DNA of 64,000 nt, taken from the NCBI GenBank assembly GCA_949316235.1, contig OX438741.1, forward strand, positions 39,222,962 through 39,286,961. Reading direction: 5' to 3'. The notes under the pieces are model-generated. The model was given only the letters and a program-made list of their open reading frames with translations. It was not told where the DNA came from and did not search any database. The stretch is from Oegoconia quadripuncta (lineage: Eukaryota > Arthropoda > Insecta > Lepidoptera > Autostichidae). Numbering within the stretch: position 1 is the first letter of the stretch; each line of letters begins with the position of its first letter. Made by a program: the position numbers and the translations under genes. This document shows, one piece after another, positions 45,704 to 57,338 of the stretch.

Positions 45704-46110
45704 ATATGCCCACGTTTCTACAAAAAGAAGTGAAATCCCACCAAAAACATTCTGTAAAAAACTAGCCAAGTCTCGATGGAGCTGCTTGATTATCTCTAAA
45801 AAGTAATGAAATCTATACAAAGTCGTGCCAAGTCTAAGGTTCCTTACTGCGATTTCTTTATTATTATAGTTAATGTTGTGTGACTTGGCCGTTGAAGGGT
45901 ACACAGGGGTACAAAACCAGGTGCTCCATGACACCATTGCACCAATCTGTCGGCAGAACCGCTACGCATTGACGATGGAAAATTGCCACTTGGAAAACGT
46001 TGATTCAATAACCAGTCAATTGTAGGCTTGATACAGCCACTAACGTATAAAGAATGTTATGTAAACGCCACACAGATTATTCGCTAATAGTTTGCCGTTG
46101 AACATTCTTA
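45704..46110 (+). repeat. 410-bp repeat V, copy 2
   Basis: Begins ATGCCCACGTTTCTACAAAA, as at 37,937, and ends TTCTTAATAACAT. Few differences from copy 1. Followed after about 24 bp by an inverted copy. Confidence 0.88.
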
Positions 46111-46133
46111 ATAACATAATTAATAACATTAAT

Positions 46134-46366
46134 AGCGGTTCTGGCGACAGATTGGTGCAATGGTGTCATGGATCACCTGGTTTTGTACCCCTGTGTACCC
46201 TTCAACGGCCAAGTCACACAACATTAACTATAATAATAAAGAAATCGCAGTAAGGAACCTTAGACTTGGCACGACTTTGTATAGATTTCATTACTTTTTA
46301 GAGATAATCAAGCAGCTCCATCGAGACTTGGCTAGTTTTTTACAGAATGTTTTTGGTGGGATTATC
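46134..46366 (-). repeat. 410-bp repeat V, partial inverted copy
   Basis: The reverse complement of about 45,745-45,965: AGCGGTTCTGGCGACAGATT back to ACAGAATGTTTTTGGTGGGA. With copy 2 it makes an inverted repeat with ~230-bp arms and a ~170-bp spacer. Confidence 0.88.
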
Positions 46367-46781
46367 TATTTCAGAAATCCTAGATACTGGTAAAAATAAT
46401 AATTTTACTCACTCTTGCAAAACAAGTCCGGTTGATGACTCTTCAGGGCCCAAATGATTTTTAGAACTGAAAATCAAAGACCCTATACGAAGTAGGTATA
46501 TAACATCATGCAGCACCAAGCGTTTGAACCCATCGTTGTGGATATAGGTACCTACTTATGCGGACATCGCTTTTGTTCTGACATGATGTTATAAATATAA
46601 TCATTGAGCTTATGAATTATACGTCAGCACCTAGGAAGATGTAATGACGAAAAAAAGTACACAGCCATGCACAAAAATGAAATTTTTGGTAAATATCACT
46701 TAGACATGTAAAAAAAGATTACAGGATTTATTTAGACTACAATAAATAAAAGCAAATAAAATAAAAAAGATAACGGAAAAG

Positions 46782-46862
46782 GACTGGGATCGATCCAGCA
46801 CGACGAAATTCAAGCGACAAGCCCAAGTCGACTGAGCCAAACGTCTTACACAAGTGGTGACG
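46782..46862 (-). repeat. tRNA-like SINE head
   Basis: On the minus strand TGGCTCAGTCGACTTGG (A box) and CTGGATCGATCCCAG (B box) lie in tRNA-like spacing. No closed acceptor stem. Confidence 0.5.
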
Positions 46863-47770
46863 AAAAAAGGGTACCTATACATCCCGTATCAGTAGGAATT
46901 AACGCAACTACAAAATAGTGAAACATAATTATGGTTGTGTTTTATAAATTTGGTGTTTCATGTACTTACTTAATTAATTAAAAAGAGATATAATATGTTA
47001 TTATACTTAGGTACTTTACAACCTCCATCATGTGTTTCTGATTTCTTTTATATTGTCGTTTCTTCGATTTTGTTTTTTTTTTCGAGTCCATTTTCTATTA
47101 TTAACTTTACCAACTTATTTATTTACAACTGTGATTACCTACCTACCTAATAAATAAAATTATTTACACACATACAAAATTTTACCCTAATTAAATAAAC
47201 AAAACAAGAAAAAGAAAGTCCTGGATATGAATATGAAAAAAGTTCGAATATTTGGGAGAGCGTCTCAGCGCACAACACAGGTCCATCCAGCAACGCGCCT
47301 AAGCGATCACTGTCGAATTGAGTACGAGTAACAGAGAAAGCGTTACTTAGAATTAGAGGGCGTAAGTGCCAAATCACAAAATTAATTATTTCAATTAAAA
47401 TAGACGCATTATTGAAAATCTAAAACATGAATTTGTTTTAGGAACATATACGACACAATATTGTACAAAATATCATTTATGTTAGTGAATGCATATCTGA
47501 GAAGAATAAGATTTCATGCATTTTTAGATGCTACTTTGCAATTAAATTCTATCGAGAGAAGATTGTGTAATTATGTTTTGAAAACATGAATCATGTCAGA
47601 AATATGATCAATTTTACCTATAACTTTTTTTATAATGATACGAGCTATAGGCTTTACAAAAAATGATAATCTTTCAACGCAATTGGCTGTTGTCAGCCTC
47701 TTAAAGGCCAGCTAATCGGACCGAGTGTCGTTGAAGTCGGAGGAAATAAGACGAGGTTTTCAGCAACTGT
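46863..47770. other. Gene-free stretch
   Basis: AT-rich DNA downstream of the minus-strand gene ending at 47,802. Nothing recognisable. Confidence 0.45.
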
Positions 47771-47774
47771 AATG

Positions 47775-47780
47775 TTTATT
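47775..47780 (-). terminator. Polyadenylation signal AATAAA
   Basis: TTTATT on the plus strand is AATAAA on the minus strand, 22 bases past the stop codon at 47,802 of the gene above it. Position and orientation fit a 3' end. Confidence 0.5.
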
Positions 47781-47801
47781 TTGAAATAGAGATATGTAGG
47801 T

Positions 47802-49020
47802 TTAGTGCCCTAAGTTAGGATCCGATCTGGGTCGCTGGTGGACGAGCGAGACGGAGACGCCGTCGCCGCAGTGTTGCGGCCCCGCGCGGGCCCGGGCCGG
47901 CCCACGGCGGGCCAGGCGGCGCACGGCTCGCGCCCAGCTCCCGCCCGGGCCCGCGTGGGCCGGCCGGGACCCGCGCGTGGACGCGCGCAGGCACGGGATC
48001 GGGGCCGTCTGCTGGGCCGTTGGTCTGAGGGTGCAGCTGGTTGTTATTGAAAGAAATGAATGAAAATTTGTTTAAACCCAAACAATCGGGTGTATGCAGA
48101 GGCTATAAAAAAAAAAAAATGCTACACTATAATAGTAGCCGCCGACTGCGTGTTATGATGTGATTGATAATCATGATTTTTTAAGAGTCTCTACACATGG
48201 CTACATGTCGTCAAGCTATGCTTAACCAACACGAGCTGGCTGCGCGACGCCATGCGTGATTCAACCTACGCGAGGTCTATTTATGATGGTTATGTACCTA
48301 TAGCTCCACGAGTAGTTTTCTCCACTTAGCAATTTCTTCTTGTTTACATCTTTTTAGTTGGATGTTCATAATTTTTAAAAGAACTGTAGGTACGAATTTA
48401 GATATTCTAAGGCCTGTTTTATAAACCCGGCACAAATCATATCTATTTAAATCTAGTTGAAAAGGGATAAATACAGAGTGGCAATGATACTTACTCAGAC
48501 TTGAGCGTCGTTCTTTAATTCTAACCTTATTCTAAGTTCATAGAGATCAGAAGCTCAAAAGACAGAGCTGATGTAGACAGACTATTTTTTAATACTCTAT
48601 TAGTGTCATCTTCGTCAGTCCGTACACATCCCACTGTAGGAATATAGACCTTCACTTCTATTGAGGGAGTATGGGGTCACAGTCCGCCACGCTGGCCCAG
48701 TGCCCTTTGGGGACTCTATTAGTGTAATCGATTATAAAACCTTCTAGAAATAGAGTACAATACTCTATTTTAGAGTACGGTTAGCAACCCTAACGACTGC
48801 CTTGCCCGCGCCTCTACTGACTCTAGTGAGTCGTAAACTGGTACCTGTAGGTGGGCGGGGCCGGCGCACTGGCGGGCCGGGCGCAGCGGCCGCTCCCCCC
48901 TCCCCTCCCCCCGCCGTTCCCCCCTCCCCTCCCCCCGCCGCTCCCCCCTCCCCTCCCCCCGCCCCGCCCAGCTCGCCGCGCCGCCATCGCCGCCGCCGCT
49001 ATCATCACCAGCGCCGCCAC
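47802..49020 (-). CDS. 3' two exons of an unidentified, GC-rich, possibly secreted protein
   Basis: The terminal exon, 48,036-47,802, follows the acceptor CAATAACAACCAG. The preceding exon is 49,020-48,845 (acceptor TTGGTGCAG, donor GTACCA). The preceding exon reads VAALVMIAAAAMAARRAG, then a Gly/Arg-rich run (GRGGG repeats from CCCCTCCC-type DNA) and ASAPAPPTY; it ends in phase 2, and the joined frame continues CTLRPTAQQTAPIPCLRAS to QHCGDGVSVSLVHQRPRSDP and a stop, 22 bases before AATAAA. All three frames of the terminal exon are open because of GC content, so the frame choice rests on phase. No family recognised. The intron holds a SINE body at 48,595-48,720. Confidence 0.35.
48595..48720 (-). 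repeat. SINE body fragment, Metulj-like
   Basis: TGTCATCTTCGTCAGTC, ACTATTGAG-like text and GTCACAGTCCGCCACGCTGG correspond to the reverse complement of the body of the SINE at 1,535-1,846. Confidence 0.6.
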
Positions 49021-49471
49021 CTGCACCAACACATTACGCTTTTCCCCTGGACGATAACGACAGGGCAGCAAATGGAGGAACATCACGACGTAGCCAACGA
49101 TGTGGGTGGATACTCTAAACTTATCAATTTTGACTGGAAAGCTGCGTCTCATCCGAAAGCAGAGGAATAAAAAAGATCCTCGACAGTTATTTATTAGTGA
49201 ATTTGAGTGGACTGAAGCTTATACGTACGCTACATACAGAGACACAATGTGTATAGTTACACGAATTTGTACCTTCAGCCTTGTGGCTTAATGACCTACC
49301 ATAGCTCAACCTGGGTTATTGCACGGATCCCCACCGAGTGCCCACTAAGCGCCTGATGGGGATTTATGGGCAAAACCCCATCTATCCCTTATTTTAACGT
49401 ACCTTTCCATCTAAGATGGAGACCGGTAAATGTGGTACAACATTATATAAAGCTTAGCGGCTCAGCTTTAA

Positions 49472-49690
49472 GGCCCGTATTAATAAATCAATCCCAATAG
49501 AAGTCTTGAGGCTGTATCAACGGAGATGCGTCTTAAGCAGTTGACGCTATCTCAAGCTCCGTGCTAATTTATAAACCAATCTTGAGGTCTACTCAGCTGA
49601 GATCACTTCTCAAGTATTCGCCTTAGCGGCGAATGAATGATAGTCATGAGTTTCGTTTATTAATACGCGCACCTCTCAAGTGAGTATACT
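49472..49690. mobile_element. Truncated MITE, family B
   Basis: Begins GGCCCGTATTAATAAATC and shares, in reverse complement, GAGATGCGTCTTAAGCAGT, AGCTCCGTGCTAATTTATAA and GCGGCGAATGAATGATAG with the full copy at 59,497-59,822. One terminal repeat is missing. Confidence 0.75.
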
Positions 49691-49744
49691 GATGTTAAGT
49701 GTAAGAAGTAAGGACCAGGTATCTTGAACAACAGATAAATTTAG

Positions 49745-49830
49745 AAAGTATTGTATCGATCTTGGATCGAACCCTGGACTTTTGTGTAACAGCCGCGGTA
49801 TGAGTCTTACCACGCCACGATGGGAGGTGC
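49745..49830 (-). repeat. tRNA-derived SINE head
   Basis: The minus strand reads GTGGCGTGGTAAGACTC (A box) and CCAGGGTTCGATCC (perfect B box). The body is not recognisable beyond it. Confidence 0.55.
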
Positions 49831-50157
49831 GCCTGATGTGCCGCCGTTACCTCAGCCGGACCTGTAAGAGAGCCACATACTATCACCTACCACGCCCCAG
49901 CTAACAATCATGTTGCCCCGAGCCCGTCCCGCCCGACCCGCTCATCGCGTGCGTGCCTCCGCCCCCCGCCCCCCGCCCCCCGCCGCCTCAGCCCCCGAGG
50001 ACCGAGGGGACACATGACGGCGCGAGCGCTGAGAAACACGTGAGATGACTTTAACATATCTAGTTTAGGATGCAGAGTCGACTTCACACAGGGGGACCTA
50101 GAAAAAACATAAACTCATTATTATACCAGTTGAATTTTTATATCCTAAGAAAAAAAA

Positions 50158-50487
50158 TAGGGCATATTAGGTAAGTGAAATAGAAGTTATTGGCATAGGT
50201 AGTTTAATTTTTTTTTTAAGAAGTACACGCACCGGCCTTAGTTTGATATGCGACTGACGGGATTCGTAGGGTTTATCATACGAAATTTATTTGGAACTCT
50301 ATTTTCTCCAAATTTTCTTTCTTTAATTAATTTAAGGATGTAATTAATTATGTGGAAAAGGCTACAAACGCGATCGTCAAATGACACAATTAACGCTTTA
50401 TTCGATGATGGTATTGAAAAATAAAAGAAAACTACCTATAACTACCAATACCTTCTATTTCACTTACTTACCTAATACCTATGCCCT
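50158..50487. mobile_element. MITE, TIR family A (complete copy)
   Basis: TAGGGCATATTAGGTAAGTG at the left, its reverse complement variant CACTTACTTACCTAATACC/TATGCCC at the right. The interior matches 14,755-15,070. Confidence 0.8.
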
Positions 50488-51039
50488 TTTCCTTACAGTA
50501 AAAAAACTCATCCGGTATAAACTTAAAATCAAATACCTTGCAATAATTCCGGGACTGAACTGAGTCGTCAACGTGACAAAATATCCAGTGGACGAATTGT
50601 TTAATGGTTATAAAGTGTATCTAATCCAGTGATAAGGTCGTCATTGTTGTACCTAACATATTTTTAAGTTCTTATAACTACCGTTGGTGTAAGTTCGTCG
50701 ACTGTCCGTTTGTTTAAATGCCAAAAGTAGGGCGCAAGCGCAGCACAAATAAAAGTAACTTGTACGTAAACCGTACACAATGAAATATCAAACTGTACCT
50801 ATGAAAAACTCATGTATTATTTTGTGAAATAAAGAGTATTTCTATTGTATTGCACTATTGCCTTCTTTAAACTGAAATCAAGATAAACCGAAATCCGCAA
50901 ATCATCCGGGTAGGCTTGTGCTATTCTAGCTCACCATCTCCATCCACAGGGTACCCCCACTGCTGGACATTTGCCCCGTACTACGAGACACTCGGTTCAG
51001 TGAGTTTTGTCTCGTTTTTAACTTTACCATCGCGTTCGC

Positions 51040-51172
51040 GTTTACGAAAATAGTCCCTATGAAAAAAATCGTTTTGCAAACTATCCGCTAGAGGCGCTGC
51101 ACATTTCTCCATACAAATCGTCACGTAAACGTAGTAAAGTTAAGTCGAAACAAAACTCACACTCCGCCCTCT
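51040..51172. repeat. Short interspersed repeat Y, copy 2
   Basis: CTATCCGCTAGAGGCGCTGC, ACATTTCTCCATACAAATCG and GTCGAAACAAAACTCACACT match 21,720-21,850. Confidence 0.65.
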
Positions 51173-52204
51173 GATGCAATACTCACATATTATGTGCTGT
51201 GCGAATGTTTAGGTTCACTCACAGAATATTTCTGTGCCATGTTGGTGATATTCTTCCCTAAAAAGCGATAAAACTAGTTATTACTACAATGACCTACGTG
51301 TGTTGATACCAGGGGAAGGAGAACGTTGAGTCATGATGATATTGCCAAAACTGGTGTTGACGTCACTGAAACATTGCAAAATGTAGGCTTAGTTGATTGC
51401 AGGAGCTGGCGTCGTTTACATCTTTCTCGGCTGGCAATCGCTGGTACTACTGGTTGCTGGCTGCCAGGCCTGAAGGCCAGGCGAAGCTCCCGTGGAGCGT
51501 GAAAAGAAACGGCTTACGTGGTTGACACGCCTATTGACAACTGTTTGTCAATTTGATTAACCTATGTAGTGAAAGATAGTCAGACAGGTTATTAGTCTGG
51601 GTGTCTGGGTCACGTCCGCCCTCCACAGACGACTGCTTCAAATTTGCAAGTATGTAAAATCGTGGAAGGCTCCGGCCTTGTGACCCCGGAAGGTCCCTTC
51701 GCTAAATATAAACAATGCAGGTTTTTGGAATAACAATATTGTGTTCTTTCTCCCACTTGGTGTCGCAACCTATAACTTATTTTTTCTAAAGTATATTATG
51801 TATAGATATATTAAAAACGACTCACTAACTACTTATTAATTAGCTATATCTAATTATCTAACTAAATATTATAAATGCGAAAGTGAGTAGTTCCCGCAAG
51901 ATAAACAAAATGAAACAAACCCACTATAAAGTTATTCCGTATTTGATTGATTGAGTCAATGTACCTAGGTACCTAAATAAAGTGCTTTTACATTTAAACC
52001 AAAGCAGCTGCCTTCCAACTGGCCCCACGCAACAAACTCATTAACTATCGAACCGAGCTATTTCTAGGGTTACGTATCTCAAAAGATAAAATCGGAACCC
52101 TCCTAGGTTAACTTTGTTGGGCCGTCTGTCTGTCCGCCAATATGGCTTTTCAATAATATACATTCACTTACTGACTTGTGACCTAAAGGCATGAAGAAAG
52201 GTAG
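51173..52204. other. Gene-free stretch
   Basis: No exon or RNA gene supported. A TGGCTGCCAGGCCTGAAGGC palindromic patch lies near 51,458. Confidence 0.4.
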
Positions 52205-52380
52205 GTATTCATCATCAACATTCTTACAAGTCTCCACTATTGGTGTACAGCCTCCTCTCACTGGGAGAGGGTTTGAGCCGTAATTTACTTTAGTAACTTA
52301 TTAGTAATCTGTGCCGTAATCCACCATGAAGGCCCAGCGCCAGACAGTGATAACAAGCCACCGACTGCCTTCAATTGAAA
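52205..52380 (-). repeat. SINE body fragment, Metulj-like
   Basis: CATCATCAACATTCTTACAA, CTCCACTATTGGTG and CGTAATCCACCATGAAGGCC follow the minus-strand body pattern of this SINE family, with an internal insertion of about 40 bp. Confidence 0.5.
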
Positions 52381-52615
52381 ACAACTGGGACCGACAGTAC
52401 AACGTGCACTCCGAAGCACGGAAACACTCGTAATAAAATGGTACTAGCTTTAGCCCACCAACCGTCTGTATACGTCAAGTATACGACGTTTGAGTTTTTT
52501 AGACTGATTTCACTAAACTGAAGAAATAAGAGAAATAAGTCATGGCTGTATGGCATAGATCCCTTTGCCTTTTGCGAGAGGAGTGAATTAACACGACAAA
52601 AAACAAGACACAAAA
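52370..52615 (-). repeat. Interspersed repeat X, copy C
   Basis: In reverse orientation: GTATACGTCAAGTATACGAC, AACTGAAGAAATAAGAGAAA, CATGGCTGTATGGCATAGAT and CCCTTTGCCTTTTGCGAGAG. Confidence 0.65.
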
Positions 52616-52619
52616 CACC

Positions 52620-53015
52620 TACAAACTGTCAAGGCTTTTTGGCGGGATCTCGGCGAGTGAAGTTGCATTTTTCTTTATAATTCTTATAATTTGTGCATTC
52701 TAACTGTTTCTAATGGCAGTATATTGTGCAGCAAAAGTTAGTGATGGTGTACAAGTGAAGGGAAGTGTAAATTAAAGTGCGTAACGAAGCTTTCGGGTTC
52801 CCACAAGAAGCCGCCAAAATCTTTTGTAAAGCATTCTGCCACTTTACTGAAGAATGACTTGACCGTGACTAGACTCTGTATACGCCAAGTATATGACGAA
52901 TTACTCGTTTTGACTGAGACTGACTTACAAACTGAAGAATTAAGAGAAATAAGACATGGCTGTTATGGGCTAGATCCCTTTGCCTTCTCCTAGAGGAGAA
53001 AATAAAACTAAAAAA
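52620..53015 (-). repeat. Interspersed repeat X, copy D (uninterrupted)
   Basis: The most complete copy: AAAGCATTCTGCCACTTTAC, TGACTTGACCGTGACTAGAC and TTCTTATAATTTGTGCATTC. It spans, without interruption, the site where copy A carries the Helitron, and so gives the empty target. Confidence 0.75.
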
Positions 53016-53997
53016 AAACAAAAAAAAATTGTGGCTTGGCTCTTGGCTCTTAATTTCAGTGTTGTTCGGTTTAAATATTAAACCCTGTAAAAATGGAATA
53101 AAGTAACAGTATTTAGTAATGCGCTTGCAGATAAATAAATGTCTGTGTCTAAAACAATTAATTTGTAAAATAATATTATGAACTGAAATGTGAGAATCAC
53201 TTTTAATAAAATAAATTTATTTAGACTATAAGCGATTACATACAAGGACGCGACGGACAACATCGCTATTTTTTAGCGTTGTGACGTCACATGTGTCCCT
53301 TTGTCACTGTCTAAGAACCCTACCCACCTATCCCTGATTTTTATGCAAATTTTCCCATGAAAACCGCCTCCGTAAATAATATAGGGTTCAAAAAACCGAG
53401 GTCCTGTGTTCGATCACCAGCTAGTTAACTATATGTTTAGCACTCGATTTGATAGGCATTTTTAAATGTCCTCCTGTCTGGCTACCGCTATATTGTATTT
53501 TCTTAGCTTAGTAATATTTTATACTCTTTTACCATACCAATCACTGTATACTGCTACCGCTGTGCTATATGAGTCTGCTGCCAAAAACTTGTTGATAGCA
53601 TTATATTTCTCCAGCTGTTTGAGATTAGATAGCCAGTCGCTGGTGCGTGGTTTCCAGCTCCACTTAAGAACTTGAATGCCGAGGTTCTATGAGCTATGTG
53701 TAGTAATAGGTTTAAGTATACTACACTATTATTATTTATGTATCTTTTGTCAATTTTTTTTTTGGAATATTTTTATTTAACAGAGTTGGCTAGAGTCTAC
53801 TAGCTGGTTGACATTTACGGAACAATAATTGATTGGATTCTTTCATACTTGTGCTACAATAATCTTACCTCCTACACATTTATATTTACCTACAAAAAAA
53901 ACATAACATGATAATCTCGAAGTCACCGACATCGACTCATGGAAAAACATTATGGGGATGGGGAATAAAATATTAAAGACTAGCAACACCGACCGTT
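53016..53997. other. Upstream flank of RpS21
   Basis: AT-rich, no gene supported. The proximal part should hold RpS21 promoter elements; I see no TATA box, as expected for a ribosomal protein promoter. Confidence 0.4.
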
Positions 53998-54029
53998 CTT
54001 TTCGCTCCTGTCATTGTTGTAATTCGCGT
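53985..54029 (+). promoter_or_regulatory. RpS21 transcription start with TOP motif
   Basis: ACCGTTCTTTTCGCTCCTGT has a C-led pyrimidine run where ribosomal protein mRNAs start. The first exon would end at 54,029 before GTACCT, a weak donor; the exact exon end is inferred. Confidence 0.55.
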
Positions 54030-56737
54030 GTACCTTTAGGTTTGTTGAAATTTTTAAAAAATCTAGTGCCTTCGTGATCCTTGTTGTTGCTTAAACCATA
54101 TAATCGTTGTGTTGCAGCTCGCCACCATGCAAAACGACGCAGGAGAATTCGTTGACTTGTACTGCCCGAGGAAATGGTGAGTTGTTAAAGCTTTTGAGGT
54201 TATGCGCGAATGGCCACATTTATTATTGCGACCGTGCGGCTGATTCAGTGTTTAATATTCCAAACAAACTTTGTATGCATTAGGGTTGGGTTAAGAACGA
54301 GCTCTAGACAAGAATGAATAGTGGCTGCTGCACTGACATCAGAGTGGCACTTAAATTTTTGCTGATGAAATGAGCACTGAAAAATAACAAAAAAAATGTA
54401 CTGTATTGGCAGCAAGGGGCCAGTTCACAAATGTTTACATCTGGTGTATGTGCTCTTGAATTAATCTGTAGGAGGCACACAGTACATTATAAAAGAATTA
54501 GAAGAAGAAACCAAATACAAAGGAAATCAGCAGTCGTATGGTCTCTTCTGTTCACAATTGTATCATCATCATCTGATTTAAGAGCCATGCTCTTGTCGGT
54601 GGAGATTTTAGAATTGTATAGAACAGTGTAATTTAAGTTACGAACCAAAATATGGGTCTAATCCTGAAATAAATGATATGCACATGTAGCAAGTTGATTG
54701 CTCCACCTAGAGTGTAGATTACATTCGGTTTGACCTGAAATAGAATTTGCATTAGCAATGAATGAGGTGGTCTAATGATAGCATAACACAGTCAGTGTTA
54801 CCCACTATTGAATTCACGTAAGTGAGGTGTGTGTGCCTGTTTAAATTAAGGTTGTGCATCTCCAACGTGACTGAAAAGAAACCAAATTTAAAAATTTAGC
54901 AGATTTTACATCCATGTTAAGTTAAACTAAGAAATTGAAGTCAGCTATAAGCTTCATCAGTCAACTGCCTGCTCATTCAGCAATAATAGTAATATATTGT
55001 TATACTAACAACTATGTTAGTAAAAGTAGTGCCAAGTATATCAAGGATCATGACAGTGTAATACACACACTATCCATTCACTCAGCACTCCTTCTCCTCC
55101 ACTTAACTCCTCAACCCAAAGATTCAGTATACGGTAGTCCATTTTTTCTGCTTAAGATGGCCACAACAGCTGTCGCGTCACATGTGCGATTTAGAGGCGA
55201 TTTTTGTATGGATTATTCAAAAACCTGTGTTGGGCCTCTGCAAGCATTATGGACTACAGAATCATGGCAGCTGCATCTGCTTGCTGAATTCATTGTTATT
55301 CTTAACTTTTCTCACCACAAGAACAATATGAAGAAGAAGATGTGGCACTCATCCATGTGGCATCATACTCTGCCATTGTCATGCCATGGCATCTCATTTT
55401 GTCAGTAGCAATAATCATTGGTGTTGTTTGGTACTCCAGCTCAGCGAGCAACCGTCTGATCCACGCGAAAGACCACGCGTCGGTGCAGCTGGTGATAGCG
55501 GACGTGGACCCGGCGACCGGCCGCGCCGCCGACACCGCCAAGATGTACGTGGTCTGCGGAGCCATCCGTCGGATGGGGGAGAGTGACGACTGCATCGTCA
55601 GGCTCACCAAGAAGGACGGCATACTGACTAAGTGAGTTATTAACATGTTCAGTGCCTCTGACCCCACGTACTAGCTCCACATGACCTCCACTCATGGTGC
55701 ACCTAACTGAAACTACGTTTATTTTTTATAATTGTAACTTTATTATTAAAAGAATCATATTTGATTTCAGTTAAAGATATCACATAAGTATCGAAATTCT
55801 CATTAGACAACCAGTTGGTGTAGTGGATCAGTGAATCCAACGGTTGCGGATTCGAAACCTGCGAGGGGTAAATGTTTGTGTGATGAATATGAACATTTAT
55901 TCCCCAGTCATGGACGTTTATATAAATATTTATGTATGTCTATCCGTTATCTAGTATCCATAGCACAAGCTTCACTTAGTTTGAAACTAAATGATTGGTG
56001 TAAGGGTCTGAAATATTTTTACATTCTCAGCCGACAGCACCTTTAGAAAGATGTCAATAAGTTTCCATTCTCTATGTCCAGATTGCATCATCATTAACCA
56101 AATGGGTGAAGTGACCACAACTACAGGCAGTGATTCTTTAAACAAGAAAATAATTATCCTAACATACATACCAGTCGAATTGAGAATGTCTTGCCTGTTA
56201 AAAAAATTGTGCTCATAATAGTGTCCAAAGGAAAAAAATTCGTGCTTCACAGTTATTCAAATATTTTTATTGAGAATTCTGAACTCGCGCAGTGCTGGAA
56301 TCCTCCTTTCTGATAGGTTAATGTTTCACCTATGCCTATGGCATTAGTGTGCCAACAACTGTGTAACTGTCGTAACGCACCACACAGACGACAGACCTTT
56401 TGTCCATTGAGTAAAGAAGTTCGAACCCATCAATTTTATTCCCACATACAATTCAAATACGCTTTATTGTACAAAAGGAGAATATACATTATATGGAATA
56501 ATGCACACAAAGGATACAACCAAGTGGCCAAAAAGTCCGTCGTCTTCACATACGTTACTGCAAAGACAGATTGAAATTTTATAGAGGGAAGCGGGAAGCC
56601 AACACGATACTAAGCATTCTGAGAGTTCAAACTATCTCTCACTTTTGGGAATAAATGAGATTAACTCAACACGTTTTCTTTGTTTCAGGAACTACTGATC
56701 AGTCATGTAAGAAATAGTTTTATATAAAAAAAATAAA
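53998..56737 (+). CDS. RpS21: 40S ribosomal protein S21
   Basis: Component of the small ribosomal subunit (eS21). Coding exons 54,127-54,176, 55,440-55,631 and 56,689-56,698 join in phase (TG|C and AA|G) to an 83-aa protein, the usual length. Recognised text: [50 protein letters not shown] and the end [10 protein letters not shown]. The start context is CTCGCCACCATG. A non-coding first exon probably begins at the pyrimidine tract CTTTTCGCTCC (53,998), the terminal oligopyrimidine signal of translationally regulated ribosomal mRNAs, and ends near 54,029. AATAAA lies at 56,732-56,737. Intron 2 contains a SINE. Confidence 0.96.
54127..54176 (+). CDS. RpS21: RpS21 coding exon 1
   Basis: Encodes [16 protein letters not shown] plus TG of the next codon. 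Preceded by the acceptor TGTTGCAG and ends on GTGAGT. Too short for ORF-length detection. Confidence 0.95.
55440..55631 (+). CDS. RpS21: RpS21 coding exon 2
   Basis: Acceptor GTACTCCAG, donor GTGAGT. Encodes most of the protein, from the Cys completed with exon 1 through [17 protein letters not shown] and [16 protein letters not shown] to DGILT. GC-rich third positions against an AT-rich intron. Confidence 0.97.
55812..56045 (+). repeat. tRNA-derived SINE in RpS21 intron 2
   Basis: The head has GTTGGTGTAGTGGATCAGTG (A-box-like) and GCGGATTCGAAACC (B-box-like); the body has ACGTTTATATAAATATTTAT and CCGTTATCTAGTATCC. The same family occurs reversed at 61,186-61,482. Confidence 0.7.
56689..56698 (+). 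CDS. RpS21: RpS21 last coding exon (10 nt)
   Basis: After the acceptor TTGTTTCAG, GAACTACTGA completes K-N-Y-stop, matching the conserved KN(F/Y) end of the family. A remarkably small coding segment. Confidence 0.92.
56732..56737 (+). terminator. RpS21 polyadenylation signal
   Basis: AATAAA 34 bases after the RpS21 stop codon. Confidence 0.7.
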
Positions 56738-57125
56738 AGGCTTTAAATCAACTTTTCGTTATTTATTATTCCATATAGTGTAGGTGATACATCATGTCTG
56801 ATCAAACGGAACAGTTTTGTTATATATCAATAAATTAACAAATGGGGGTCCGGTCAGGGTGTAACCCACAATCTCCACACTTATTAGTTCCTGAGAATTC
56901 AAGTGACATGGTTTACAGTGAAATGTCGGCGTACACCTACCGGAGCGCAGCGTGGCTTGTTTGACATGTCTGTTCGTGAATGTAAAGCTGGCTACGCTCC
57001 GTCAGCTGTGCGCCGACCCTCACGTATCAGACAGGCGTACAGTGCACCATGTTCTAATATCAGGGTAACATTCTCTTCATAAAATCTTTAATTTTACCAA
57101 ATTCAAAGCTACCTCAAACATTGAA

Positions 57126-57338
57126 CTATATTTCTTGGTACTCTCTCACTATTTTATGAAGAGAACTCAAGTTGCCCTCTAAATCTGTTCCTCGAAGCGA
57201 CTGTACGGTAAAGATAGAAAATGCATTGCTCGGATTTGCCACGTGGACTACTTGTGCTGCGGCGTTGTTGGAGATAAACGTTTGTGGCCGTCCGGTGGCC
57301 GCGGGCAGGTGGCCCGGGCGCGGCCACGAGCCAGCCAT
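57126..57338 (-). CDS. Terminal exon of an unidentified gene, convergent with RpS21
   Basis: The acceptor TTTTGTCACAG precedes 71 codons from MAGSWPRPGHLPAATG through NNAAAQVVHVANPSN and FTVQSLRGTDLEGNLSSLHK to a stop at 57,126. An ATTAAA variant polyA signal lies at 57,092-57,087. Amino-acid composition is even and non-repetitive, unlike chance ORFs here. The ATG at the exon start may be internal if earlier exons exist; none were found upstream. No family recognised; a nuclear or cytoplasmic protein is likely, as no signal peptide is visible. Confidence 0.45.
   Translation of the reverse strand: MAGSWPRPGHLPAATGRPQTFISNNAAAQVVHVANPSNAFSIFTVQSLRGTDLEGNLSSLHKIVREYQEI

Noticed and set aside
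54935..55408. 157-codon ORF in RpS21 intron 1
   Set aside because: Lies wholly in the intron, no motif, no splice or promoter signals; likely chance.
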